Assembly (NCBI RefSeq): GCF_900312995.1
Contig: NZ_ONZI01000002.1
Span: 801,512 to 865,511 of the forward strand
Direction: 5' to 3'
Source of the DNA: Kushneria phyllosphaerae
GTDB lineage: Bacteria; Pseudomonadota; Gammaproteobacteria; Pseudomonadales; Halomonadaceae
DNA: 64,000 bases
Translations under genes and position numbers: made by a program
The notes under the pieces: generated by a model
Seen by the model: only the letters and a program-made list of their open reading frames with translations
Databases searched by the model: none
What the model was told of the DNA's origin: nothing
Part shown: positions 27,439-36,208 of the stretch, in pieces
Position numbering within the stretch: position 1 is the first letter of the stretch
Layout: the number at the start of each line of letters is the position of its first letter

Positions 27439-27743
27439 TCGTTTCAGGCCTCATGGAAGTGATCGGCGTGACCGGCATCGAGAAGTTCAACCGCGGCTCG
27501 CGCCGGCAGGGTCTGGCCATGCTGGTGATCGGTTTTGGTCTGTCGCTGGCGTTCATCTCGTTTGCCATGCGCGAGATCAGTCTGGGGATCGCCTACGCCG
27601 TCTTTACCGCCATCGGCACGGTGGCCAGCGCGCTGTTGGGCATGCTGTTCTGGGACGAGTCGAGAAGCCCGATCCGCCTGGGCTTCATTGCTCTGATCAT
27701 TGCCTCGGTGATCGGGCTCAAGCTGGTTTCCGGCAGTCAATGA
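27420..27743 (+). CDS. SMR-family multidrug/guanidinium exporter, second subunit
   Basis: A 107-residue partner of the preceding SMR protein. The helix-1 glutamate is in LIVSGLMEVIGVTGIEKF (residue ~13) and the helix-3 signature is ISLGIAYAVFTAIGTVASAL. The start ATG lies inside the end of the upstream gene with AAGGAGG before it, so translation is coupled. Its charge distribution differs from that of the first subunit, consistent with opposite membrane orientations in a heterodimer. Confidence 0.9.
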   Translation: MYWLALIVSGLMEVIGVTGIEKFNRGSRRQGLAMLVIGFGLSLAFISFAMREISLGIAYAVFTAIGTVASALLGMLFWDESRSPIRLGFIALIIASVIGLKLVSGSQ

Positions 27744-27756
27744 CGCCAATAGAGCG

Positions 27757-29007
27757 TTACGGTTCTTCTCGCGCCCAGGCCAGCAGCGGGCGAGTGCGTG
27801 CATGCATGTCCAGTCGCGCCTTGAGACGCACCATGTTCCAGTAATGCCCGTTGAGCGTGCGTGACAGCAGCATGGTATCGGCCGGCGGCTGCAGTCGGTC
27901 CATGGCCGACCAGACCTTCGGGCTGATTTCGCGCAGCCGATAGTGGATGCGCGCATCGCTGAAGTCCTGCGCCCCGGGCTCGAACAGCGGTCGCATGGCG
28001 GCCGCCGATTCGCGATACAGCGCCAGCGGTGCTCCTTCGCCCTGGCGCCCGCCCATCGAGCGCAGCGCTTCATCCATGCCCATCGGATCATCCTCGATGG
28101 CCGCCCCCAGAAGCTGCATCATCGAGCGCAGCCGCGCCTCGGGCACGCTGATCACCGCTCCCAGGTCATAGACAATCAACCGTCCCTCCTCGTCGGTGGC
28201 AAAGTTGCCAGCGTGCGGGTCGGCATGCAGCTCTCGATGCGTGAACAGCTCCTCGGTCAGCCAGTCGCCCAGGTTGGCGGCCAGGGTCTGGCGAACACTA
28301 TCGTCCAGCCCTTCCGCCTCCCGCATTGGGATACCGGGCAGGTAACGCATGGCGAGCACCCGGTCACCGGAATAATCCGCCAGCGGCTCGGGAAAGCGCA
28401 GACCATCGTTGTCGGCGTAACGCGCTCGATAGCGCACCAGTGCCTCGAATTCGGTGCGGTAGTCGAGCTCCTTGCGCAGGCTATCGGCAAACTCGTCAAA
28501 CATGGCATCCAGCCGGGCCTGGGGCACCTTCATCCAGCGCATCAGGCGCATCATGCGACGCACCTGCACCAGATCCTGCTCAAGCACGCGCTCAAGACCG
28601 GGATACTGCACTTTCAAAACCAGCGTCTCACCGTTATGGGTGGTGGCGCGATGCACCTGGCCCATGGAAGCGCTGGCAAAGGGTGTGGGCTCGATATTGG
28701 CAAAGGCCGCCTCCAGGTCGCCAAACTCATCCACCAGGGTTCGGCGAATGTCTTCCCAGGGCATGGGGCGGGCCTGACGCTGCAGCCGCGCCAGCTGCTC
28801 GGCCAGCGCCGGGGGCAGCAGGTCATCCCACTGGGCCATGATCTGGGCCAGTTTCATGGCCGGGCCCTTGAGCTCGGAAAGCTCGTTGAACAGCTGTTCG
28901 CCGAGTACTTCCCAGCCTGCGTCACGCCCCATGCGCGAGCGCAACAGGGCCCCGCCGGTACGCGCGCCCATGCCCAGCATTCGTCGGGTTCTGCCTCGCT
29001 CTCTCAT
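27757..29007 (-). CDS. ABC1/UbiB-family atypical kinase-like protein
   Basis: A 416-residue protein of the ABC1/ADCK/UbiB family. The N-terminal extension holds a motif LKGPAMKLAQIM that corresponds to the family KxGQ element but reads KLAQ, a known subgroup variant. The A-rich loop is FASASMGQVHRA, the nucleotide Lys is in LVLKVQYPG, the catalytic-loop-like HADPHAGNF and the metal Asp in LIVYDLGAV are present. UbiB/ADCK proteins support ubiquinone biosynthesis through ATPase activity; other subgroups act on lipids. It is not beside ubi genes and is likely a paralogue of UbiB. AAAGGAG precedes the ATG. Confidence 0.85.
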   Translation of the reverse strand: MRERGRTRRMLGMGARTGGALLRSRMGRDAGWEVLGEQLFNELSELKGPAMKLAQIMAQWDDLLPPALAEQLARLQRQARPMPWEDIRRTLVDEFGDLEAAFANIEPTPFASASMGQVHRATTHNGETLVLKVQYPGLERVLEQDLVQVRRMMRLMRWMKVPQARLDAMFDEFADSLRKELDYRTEFEALVRYRARYADNDGLRFPEPLADYSGDRVLAMRYLPGIPMREAEGLDDSVRQTLAANLGDWLTEELFTHRELHADPHAGNFATDEEGRLIVYDLGAVISVPEARLRSMMQLLGAAIEDDPMGMDEALRSMGGRQGEGAPLALYRESAAAMRPLFEPGAQDFSDARIHYRLREISPKVWSAMDRLQPPADTMLLSRTLNGHYWNMVRLKARLDMHARTRPLLAWAREEP

Positions 29008-29081
29008 TCACGTGACTCCTTTCAAGCGTTAAGGGTCCAGCGCCAAGGGCAACGCTGCACACTGGGTGTCCCTTGCATGAT

Positions 29082-29987
29082 TTACATCCAGCGCTCATCG
29101 GCCGTAAAGCAAACCGTGAACCAGCGCTGCTGCGGGGCAATGCTCAGTGCCGCACCGATCTGGGTGCGCACATCGTCCAGCGTTGCCACGCCAGCATTGG
29201 CTGCAAACTCGGGCGTGGTCAGGATATGGATCTCGATGAAGTTACCGCGTCCGGTGCGGGCCACATGACTGTAGTAGTGCCTGAGCCCATCGCGCTGCAT
29301 GACGCTTTCCATCACGGCATGCACCTGTTGGTCCAGCTCGCGGGGCGCAATCAGCAGCACCTCCTTCATGGCCCGAATCACGATGCCAATGGGCACGGGC
29401 AGAAAACACAGCGTCAGAACCGCCAGCAGCACCACATCCACATAGGGCGTATAGATGACCCAGGCCGTGCGCTCCAGCACCAGCGACAGGGCAAAGGCTG
29501 CGATCAACGCCAGCGTGATCAGGCCCGCCATCAGCCAGCTCTGGGCATCAATGCGAATGAAGACCGAATCAATGCGGGCGTTGACGCGCTTTTCCATGCG
29601 GTACATGACAAGACAGATCACGGCCACCACCAGGGCATACCCCAGCGCCGGACCAAAGGCCAGCGTGTGGCCGCCCTTGATGATGCCCTGCACGGCATTG
29701 AGAAAGGCATACAGGCATAAAAGCGTCAGAATCGCGCCGTTGAGCGCCGCCACCAGTGGCTCCAGATGCCAGAAACCATGTTGAAACCGGTCACTGCTAT
29801 CGCGCATGGCCAGACGCGCCACAAAAAGCGACAGCGCCGACATGACCGAATCGATGGCCGAAAACATGCCATCAAAAAGAATGGATTCCGAACCCGAGAT
29901 CAGGCCAAAAACGATCCCGAGCACTGACACGCACAGCGTCGCGGCAATCGAGCGCTTCAGCGTTTGCTGCTCCAGACGGGCATCCAT
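29082..29987 (-). CDS. Cation-diffusion-facilitator-like transporter with atypical metal site
   Basis: A 301-residue protein with six hydrophobic segments and a soluble C-terminal domain, the layout of CDF (ZitB/FieF-type) exporters. The second-helix region reads LFDGMFSAIDSVMSALS and the fifth RIDAQSWLMAGLI, so acidic residues are present but the standard DxxxD/HxxxD metal ligands are only partly matched. It resembles the predicted cation-transporter subgroup rather than ZitB or FieF proper. Start ATG at 29987 has GGAG at better spacing than the in-frame ATG at 29993. Metal and direction are unknown. Confidence 0.78.
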   Translation of the reverse strand: MDARLEQQTLKRSIAATLCVSVLGIVFGLISGSESILFDGMFSAIDSVMSALSLFVARLAMRDSSDRFQHGFWHLEPLVAALNGAILTLLCLYAFLNAVQGIIKGGHTLAFGPALGYALVVAVICLVMYRMEKRVNARIDSVFIRIDAQSWLMAGLITLALIAAFALSLVLERTAWVIYTPYVDVVLLAVLTLCFLPVPIGIVIRAMKEVLLIAPRELDQQVHAVMESVMQRDGLRHYYSHVARTGRGNFIEIHILTTPEFAANAGVATLDDVRTQIGAALSIAPQQRWFTVCFTADERWM

Positions 29988-30161
29988 GACCATTCTCCGA
30001 AACGTTCTTCTTCAGACACTTTTCTTCAGGCAATCCTGCCTGGACGATCCTTTTTAAAACGACCTGCTTCAGAAACACCTCTACCCTGCGGTAGCAGGCG
30101 TGAATGCGGCCATCCTGGCTTACACTACAGGCTGCCGATTGCATAACAACGAGGGGCGGAC

Positions 30162-31175
30162 ATGTCACTGAGCGATTATTTTGCGGAGTTCATCGCCACT
30201 GATGAGCTGACAGTGTGGTCGGATTGTGGCGCATTGCCAGGCGTATCGGTGGTCGAGTATGCCCCGGGGGTCATGGCACTATTACCACAGCGATCGCATG
30301 AACCACCGGGCGCCACCATTATCTCGGCCGGCATCCATGGTGATGAGACGGCGCCGATCGAGCTGTTTGGCGAGCTTCTGGCAGCGATTGATGCCGGGCA
30401 GCTGCGCGTCGGGGCACCTGCCCTGCTGATCCTGGGCAACCGCCGCGCCATTGCCAAGGGGCAGCGCTATCTCGACACCAACCTCAACCGGCTTTTTCGC
30501 CGCGAGACCCTGCTTCAGGATGACCATCGATTCGAGTGCCTGCGCGCCCTTGAGCTGATGCATGCCGTGGACCGCTTCGTGGCCGGGGTTGCCGGGCCTG
30601 TATTGCATCTGGACATGCATACCGCCATCCGCGACAGCCGCTATCCGCGCTTTGCCGTCGAACCCTTCAGCGACACGCCAACCCCTGACGCCGTCTGGCA
30701 GCAACTGGCCGATGCCGGCATTCAGGCCGGGCTTTCACAGCATCAGCACAGCTGGACGTTTTCGCACTACAGTCGCCACTATCATGGCGCTCAGGGCTTT
30801 ACGCTGGAACTGGGACGCGTGGCGCCCTTTGGCAGCAACGACCTCGAGCCCCTCGCTCCCATGCTGGATCTGCTGCGCGCACGCATCGCCGGCACCCATG
30901 ACAAGCCTTCCGGCAAGACGCCGCTTGTGCGCTTTGCCGTGGTCGATGAAATCATGCGCGAAAGCGATGACTTCCACCTGTGCTTTGCCGATGACATTGC
31001 CAACTTTACCGAATTCCCCCCGGGTAGCCGGGTAGTCCATGACCGTGCCTACGGCGACTGGATCGTCAAGGACGCCCCGGTGCATGTCGTGTTTCCCAAT
31101 GCCGGTGTCGAGCGCGGGGCAAGAGCACTATTGCTGGCCCGGCCCGTGGCAGCGGCGTATCCTGGTACAGGATGA
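30162..31175 (+). CDS. astE: Succinylglutamate desuccinylase
   Basis: Last enzyme of the arginine succinyltransferase pathway: hydrolyses N-succinylglutamate to glutamate and succinate. The 337-residue zinc-dependent amidohydrolase carries SAGIHGDETAPIELFGE (the HxxE zinc motif), the Arg-containing ILGNRRAIAKGQRYLDTNLN, the third zinc His in LHLDMHTAIRDSRYP and the catalytic LELGRVAPFG. It lies about 12 kb from the other ast genes and on the other strand, but directly before a basic amino acid importer, 127 bases upstream of its ATPase gene. Confidence 0.93.
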   Translation: MSLSDYFAEFIATDELTVWSDCGALPGVSVVEYAPGVMALLPQRSHEPPGATIISAGIHGDETAPIELFGELLAAIDAGQLRVGAPALLILGNRRAIAKGQRYLDTNLNRLFRRETLLQDDHRFECLRALELMHAVDRFVAGVAGPVLHLDMHTAIRDSRYPRFAVEPFSDTPTPDAVWQQLADAGIQAGLSQHQHSWTFSHYSRHYHGAQGFTLELGRVAPFGSNDLEPLAPMLDLLRARIAGTHDKPSGKTPLVRFAVVDEIMRESDDFHLCFADDIANFTEFPPGSRVVHDRAYGDWIVKDAPVHVVFPNAGVERGARALLLARPVAAAYPGTG

Positions 31176-31302
31176 TCCCATCAGACAGGCGCGCACGTGG
31201 CGGGCCTGTTAACATGCGCCGCCAAACACCTCGGGTCGCCACATCAAAAAACGGCCTGTTGCATGACTTCATACCACAAATGACAACATTCAGGAGAGTG
31301 CC

Positions 31303-32076
31303 TTGGCCGACGCCTCCATTCCGCTGATCGTCAGCGACATCCATAAACGCTTTGGCAGCAACGAAGTGCTCAAGGGCATTTCGCTGGAAGCCAAAAAAGG
31401 GGATGTCATCACCCTGATCGGTGCCTCCGGCTCCGGCAAGAGCACCTTTTTGCGCTGCATGAACCTGCTTGAGCGGCCTGATAGCGGTGACATTCTCGTG
31501 CATGGCGAGCCGATCAGCTTTCGTCAGACTCGCCACGGGCGTGAACCAGCCGACCGGAGCCAGCTACAGCGCATTCGTACGCGGCTGTCGATGGTCTTTC
31601 AAAGCTTCAATCTATGGGCACACATGACGCTGATTGCCAACGTCATCGAAGCCCCCGTGTACGTGCGCGGCATTCCAAAGGCCCGCGCGATGGAACAGGG
31701 CATGGCGCTGCTGGAGCGGGTCGGACTGGCCGACCGGGCGCACTATTACCCGGCCCAGCTTTCCGGCGGCCAGCAGCAGCGTGGCGCCATCGCCCGGGCA
31801 CTGGCGATGGAGCCCGAGGTCATGCTCTTTGACGAGCCGACCTCGGCGCTCGACCCGGAGCTGGTGGGCGATGTGCTCAAGGTCATGCGCGAGCTGGCCG
31901 ACGAGGGACGCACCATGATCGTGGTCACCCACGAGATGGACTTTGCCCGCGACGTTTCCAATCAGGTGGTCTACCTGCATCAGGGCATGGTCGAGGAGCA
32001 GGGCCACCCCTCCGAGGTGCTGAACCACCCGAGCTCGCCTCGCCTGCAACAGTTTCTCGCACCGCGCGGGCGCTAA
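31303..32076 (+). CDS. Basic amino acid ABC transporter, ATP-binding protein (HisP/AotP type)
   Basis: ATPase of a polar/basic amino acid importer, 257 residues. Walker A is GASGSGKST, the signature LSGGQQQR, Walker [14 protein letters not shown] and the switch [27 protein letters not shown] near the N-terminus is typical of the HisP/AotP/ArtP group. The start is a TTG with CAGGAGAG before it. It begins the four-gene unit ATPase-permease-permease-binding protein right after astE, pointing to arginine/ornithine uptake feeding the pathway. Confidence 0.92.
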   Translation: MADASIPLIVSDIHKRFGSNEVLKGISLEAKKGDVITLIGASGSGKSTFLRCMNLLERPDSGDILVHGEPISFRQTRHGREPADRSQLQRIRTRLSMVFQSFNLWAHMTLIANVIEAPVYVRGIPKARAMEQGMALLERVGLADRAHYYPAQLSGGQQQRGAIARALAMEPEVMLFDEPTSALDPELVGDVLKVMRELADEGRTMIVVTHEMDFARDVSNQVVYLHQGMVEEQGHPSEVLNHPSSPRLQQFLAPRGR

Positions 32077-32092
32077 CCTCAAGGAGACTGCC

Positions 32093-32797
32093 ATGATCGA
32101 TTTTCAGGGCTATGGACCCCGTCTTCTGGAGGGCGCCCTGCTGACCCTTGAGCTGGCGGTACTCTCGCTGCTGGTGGCGGTCGTGCTGGGGCTTGTGACC
32201 GCCAGCGCCCGTCTGTCACGCCTGGCCGTACTGCGCCTGCCGGCCATCATCTACACCGTGATCATTCGCGGCGTGCCGGACCTGGTGCTGATGCTGCTGC
32301 TGTTTTATGGCGCCCAGATCGGCATCAACCAGATCACCGACATGATCTATGACCGTTGGGGCTGGGACATTTTCATCAATATTGACCCGTTTGTGGCCGG
32401 TGTAATCACCATCGGGCTGATCTTTGGGGCCTACATGGCCGAAACCTTTCGCGGCGCCTTTCTGGCCGTGGATCAGGGCCAGATCGAGGCCGCCGAATCC
32501 TTTGGAATGAGCCCATGGCTACTGTTTCGCCACATCCGCTTTCCGCTGATGATGCGCCACGCCCTGCCGGGTCTGGGCAACAACTGGATGGTGCTGTTAA
32601 AGACCACGGCCCTGGTGTCGATCATTGGCCTGTCCGACATGGTGCGCGTCGCCGCCGAGGCCACACGGGCCACCCACCAGACCTTTTTGTTCATGATTCC
32701 GGTAGCGCTCGGGTATCTGGCCATCACATCACTGTCGGAAATCGGCATGCAGTGGTTGAAAAAACGCTATAACGCCGGCTTTGAGGAGGCGTCATAA
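32093..32797 (+). CDS. Basic amino acid ABC transporter permease (HisQ/AotQ type)
   Basis: A 234-residue inner-membrane permease with five transmembrane segments and the EAA loop EAAESFGMSPWLLFRHIRFP. The N-terminal LLEGALLTLELAVLSLLVAV and IIRGVPDLVLMLLLFYG are typical of HisQ-type subunits. AAGGAG precedes the ATG. The stop overlaps the next start (TAATG), so the two permeases are translationally coupled. Confidence 0.92.
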   Translation: MIDFQGYGPRLLEGALLTLELAVLSLLVAVVLGLVTASARLSRLAVLRLPAIIYTVIIRGVPDLVLMLLLFYGAQIGINQITDMIYDRWGWDIFINIDPFVAGVITIGLIFGAYMAETFRGAFLAVDQGQIEAAESFGMSPWLLFRHIRFPLMMRHALPGLGNNWMVLLKTTALVSIIGLSDMVRVAAEATRATHQTFLFMIPVALGYLAITSLSEIGMQWLKKRYNAGFEEAS

Positions 32798-33522
32798 TGC
32801 AGGAGCTTCTTCAGTCTCTCGCCCCATGGCTCAGTGACAACGCCATCTTCACACCGGCCACGCTTGCCCAGTACTGGGGCGGCTTCGTCAACACCGTTCA
32901 GCTGGTCTTTATCTCGCTGGTGATTGGCCTGTTTCTGGCCGTACCGCTGTCCATTGGCCGCGCCAGCCCGATCTGGATCGTACGCAAGAGCATCTGGCTC
33001 TATACGTGGATCTTTCGTGGCACCCCGCTTCTGATCCAGCTCTACATTGCCTATTACGGCCTGGCCTTCATCCCGGGCGTACAGGACAGTGCAATATGGC
33101 CGCTGATCAAGGACCCGCTCTATCCGGCGCTGCTGGCCTTTCTGCTCAATACGGCGGCCTATACCACCGAGATCTTCTATGGAGCGATCAAGGCCACACC
33201 CAGAGGCGAGCTTGAAGCGGCACGCGCCTACGGCATGTCACCGATGCTGGCCTATCGGCGCATCATCCTGCCCAGCGCCCTGCGTCGCGCGCTGCCGGCC
33301 TACGGCAACGAAGTCATCTTCATGCTGCACGCCAGTGCCATTGCCAGTGTCGTGACCATTGCCGATCTGACCGGCGTGGCCTACAACATCTATTCGCGCT
33401 ATTACGCGCCCTTCTCGGCGTTCATTTTTGTGGCGCTGTGCTACATGGTGCTGAGCTTTTCCATTCAGGGCATTTTCAGACTGCTGGAAAAACGCATGCT
33501 GGCCCATTTACAGCCCCGCTGA
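32797..33522 (+). CDS. Basic amino acid ABC transporter permease (HisM/AotM type)
   Basis: A 241-residue partner permease. It has GGFVNTVQLVFISLVIGLFL as first helix, FRGTPLLIQLYIAYYG, and the EAA loop LEAARAYGMSPMLAYRRIILP. It starts within the stop of the preceding gene (TAATG), behind GAGGAGG. It pairs with the HisQ-type subunit to form the membrane pore. Confidence 0.92.
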   Translation: MQELLQSLAPWLSDNAIFTPATLAQYWGGFVNTVQLVFISLVIGLFLAVPLSIGRASPIWIVRKSIWLYTWIFRGTPLLIQLYIAYYGLAFIPGVQDSAIWPLIKDPLYPALLAFLLNTAAYTTEIFYGAIKATPRGELEAARAYGMSPMLAYRRIILPSALRRALPAYGNEVIFMLHASAIASVVTIADLTGVAYNIYSRYYAPFSAFIFVALCYMVLSFSIQGIFRLLEKRMLAHLQPR

Positions 33523-33647
33523 TGTCTACCAGACATCACCAGGATCTTCCTTACATGCGGTTACAGCACTTGCATCCGCCCGGTAGATCATGGTGATAAT
33601 CCAGCGTCGACCCGGTGCGCCGGGCGGTCCTTTTAAAAAGAGAGACA

Positions 33648-34442
33648 ATGATGAAAAGACTACTGACGGTTTCACTGCTGGGGGCAGCCATTGCTGCAGG
33701 CTCGGCTCAGGCGCGTGATGAAGATACGGTGCGTATCGGAGTGGATATTCCCTATGTGCCCATGGAATACCGCACGCCTTCCGGCGAGCTGGCAGGCTTT
33801 GATATTGAACTGGGCAACGCCCTGTGCAAGCAGGCCGAGCTCAAGTGTAACTGGGTCGAACAGGGATGGGACGGCATTATTCCGGGTCTGATGTCCCGCA
33901 AGTTCGACGCCATCATGTCCTCGATGACCATTAATGAAGAACGCCGTCAGCAGGTGCTTTTCTCTGATCCGTACCTGGTGCCGCCCTCGGCCTGGTTTGC
34001 GCCCACTTCAACGAAGATGGCAGGCGTTGCCTCCAGCGATCTCAAGGGCAAGAACATCGGCGTGCAGCGTGGCACCGTGCAGGACAACTACGTGACCGAC
34101 AAGTTTGGCGATGTGGCCAACATTCAGCGCTATGCCAGTGCCGATGATGTGGCCGTCGACATGGAAACCGGGCGGCTGGACATCGCATTTCTGGACTACC
34201 CCACCGGTCAGGCTGCGCTGCTCAAGGGCGGCAAGTACAAGACCATGGGCGAGATGATGACCGAACCGAAAGAGTACTTCGGTGATGGCTTTGGTATTGC
34301 CTTTCGCCAGCGTGACAAGGCCCTGGCTGAAAAATTCGACAAGGCACTGGCCACATTGAAGTCCAACGGTACCTACGATGAGATCCACGACAAGTACTTC
34401 AATGAAGACGGCACCAACGCCCCGCAGCCCGACCAGAACTGA
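33648..34442 (+). CDS. Basic amino acid ABC transporter, periplasmic binding protein
   Basis: A 264-residue solute-binding protein (family 3) with a Sec signal peptide, [21 protein letters not shown], cleaved near residue 22. The mature fold shows VRIGVDIPYVPMEYRTPSGE, GFDIELGNALCKQ (typical Lys/Arg/ornithine/His binders) and SSMTINEERRQQVLFSDPY. Start is one of two tandem ATG codons. It lies 125 bases after the permease, separated by a GC hairpin-like stretch (about 33609-33630) that may favour a separate promoter or differential mRNA stability, common for binding proteins. Confidence 0.92.
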   Translation: MMKRLLTVSLLGAAIAAGSAQARDEDTVRIGVDIPYVPMEYRTPSGELAGFDIELGNALCKQAELKCNWVEQGWDGIIPGLMSRKFDAIMSSMTINEERRQQVLFSDPYLVPPSAWFAPTSTKMAGVASSDLKGKNIGVQRGTVQDNYVTDKFGDVANIQRYASADDVAVDMETGRLDIAFLDYPTGQAALLKGGKYKTMGEMMTEPKEYFGDGFGIAFRQRDKALAEKFDKALATLKSNGTYDEIHDKYFNEDGTNAPQPDQN

Positions 34443-34473
34443 CAGCGACCCGGCAGTCCTTTTGCCGTAAACG

Positions 34474-34502
34474 AAAAGGCCCCGTCATTGACGGGGCCTT
34501 TT
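34474..34502. terminator. Bidirectional intrinsic terminator between binding protein and cstA genes
   Basis: AAAAGGCCCCGTC-ATT-GACGGGGCCTTTT is a long perfect stem with A-run and T-run on both sides, between two convergent genes. Confidence 0.93.
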
Positions 34503-34543
34503 CATGGGCGGTCATGTCCGCCATGAGCATAATGCCAGAACGA

Positions 34544-36010
34544 TCAGGCCGGCGCGCCGGTCAGCATGGCCCCTGAGGTGCCCGGCTCTGCCGGCTCATC
34601 CACGGCAAAGATACCGCCGGAGAGTCTGCGTACCCGCTTCATGAACAGCGCCAGTGCCACGGCGGTGCCCAGCGCGGCCACAATATAGGCCACGGTCAGG
34701 GGCAGTCCGAAACCGATCGGTGCCCAGGCAATGTAGGTAAACGTCGCCATGGTCATGAACAGCGCCGGGAGCAGCGTCATCCAGTAAGCCTTTTTGGCCA
34801 GAATCAGGTACATGGTAGCGACCCACAGTGCGATGACGGCGGTGGTCTGGTTGGCCCAGGAGAAATAGCGCCACAGCAGCGTAAAGTCCATATGGGTCAG
34901 CCCATAGGAGATCACGAACAGCGGAGCCGCCACCATGATGCGTTTGGCCATCGGACGCTGAGCGATGTGGAGATAGTCGGCAATGATCATGCGCGCGCTG
35001 CGAAACGCAGTATCGCCCGAAGTGATCGGCAATACGATAACGCCCAGTACGGCCAGCGTACCGCCTACCGCGCCCAGCAGATTCACCGACACGCTCTGTA
35101 CCACGGCGGCCGGGCCACCCTGTGCCAGTACCTGAGAGAGGCTGTTGTCGCCATGGAACAGGCTCATGGCAGCCGCCGCCCAGATCATGGCGATGACGCC
35201 TTCAGTGATCATCATGCCGTAAAAAATCTTGCGGCCGTTGTTCTCATTGCCGGTAGTGCGCGAAATGATCGGCGTCTGGGTGGCGTGAAAGCCGGACAGC
35301 GCGCCACAGGAAATGGTCAGAAACAGCAGCGGAAAGATGGGGGCGCCGTCCGGATGCATGTTGGAGAAATTCAGTTCCGGAATCGGGGCGCCACGTACGA
35401 TCATCATGATGCCGATTCCGGCAGCACTGAACAGCAAAAGCGCGCCAAACCAGGGGTAGATACGTCCGATGACCTTGTCGATGGGCAGAAGCGTGGCGAT
35501 CAGATAGTAGGCAAAAATGGCCAGCGTGATGACCGTCAGCGAGACCGGCAGCATGTTGGCCAAAAGCGTCGCCGGTGCGGTCACAAAGACAGTACCCACC
35601 AGCAACAGCAACAGCAGCGCAAAGAAGTTCACCACATGCTTCATCACCCGGCCCAGAAACTTGCCGGCCAGCTGCGGCAGGTGGGCACCGTGATTGCGAA
35701 TCGAGATCATGCCGGTGAGATAGTCATGCACGGCGCCGGCGAAGATGCAGCCCACCACGATCCAGATAAAGGCCACCGGGCCATAAAGCGCGCCAAGAAT
35801 CGGCCCGAAGATCGGTCCGACACCGGCGATGTTTAGAAGCTGGATCAGCGCGTTGCGCTTGGTGCCCATGGGCAGATAATCGATATCATCGCGCAGGGTA
35901 TGTGCCGGTGTGGGACGGCGGTGATTGGATTCGAAAACGTGTTCCACAAACTTGCCGTAGGTAAAATACCCCACGACAAGCAGCAGGATCCCGGCCAGAA
36001 AGGTCACCAT
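34544..36010 (-). CDS. CstA-family carbon starvation protein / pyruvate-type transporter (short form)
   Basis: A 488-residue polytopic membrane protein with about 12-13 transmembrane segments. The CstA core is clear: GKFVEHVFESNHRRPTPA, PMGTKRNALIQLLNIAGVGP, ALYGPVAFIWIVVGCIFAGA and GFHATQTPIISRTTGNE. The E. coli proteins CstA and BtsT are ~700 residues; this is the shorter form found in many bacteria. Characterised members import pyruvate or peptides under carbon limitation. The start at 36010 has AAGGAG nine bases upstream; an in-frame extension to 36043 is unlikely. Confidence 0.88.
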   Translation of the reverse strand: MVTFLAGILLLVVGYFTYGKFVEHVFESNHRRPTPAHTLRDDIDYLPMGTKRNALIQLLNIAGVGPIFGPILGALYGPVAFIWIVVGCIFAGAVHDYLTGMISIRNHGAHLPQLAGKFLGRVMKHVVNFFALLLLLLVGTVFVTAPATLLANMLPVSLTVITLAIFAYYLIATLLPIDKVIGRIYPWFGALLLFSAAGIGIMMIVRGAPIPELNFSNMHPDGAPIFPLLFLTISCGALSGFHATQTPIISRTTGNENNGRKIFYGMMITEGVIAMIWAAAAMSLFHGDNSLSQVLAQGGPAAVVQSVSVNLLGAVGGTLAVLGVIVLPITSGDTAFRSARMIIADYLHIAQRPMAKRIMVAAPLFVISYGLTHMDFTLLWRYFSWANQTTAVIALWVATMYLILAKKAYWMTLLPALFMTMATFTYIAWAPIGFGLPLTVAYIVAALGTAVALALFMKRVRRLSGGIFAVDEPAEPGTSGAMLTGAPA

Positions 36011-36208
36011 ATCAACATTCTCCTTGACCCTTGCGCACGCCATCTCCTGAATCGTCTCGATCCGGCCAGCGCGGCCAAGGTTGCCTGTGAGGTTTTTGTA
36101 ACCTGCAGAGCTTATTCACACGCTGGAGAGGTCAACAGATGGACCTTGGTTGTATAGACCAAGGTCGCAGTCCTGAAAGTGTTTGAGCGTTGCGCTCGAG
36201 AGCGGGCA

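Noticed and set aside
34544..36010. Truncated cstA
   Set aside because: At 488 residues it is shorter than E. coli CstA, but the core is complete and ends cleanly; short CstA forms are normal in many bacteria.
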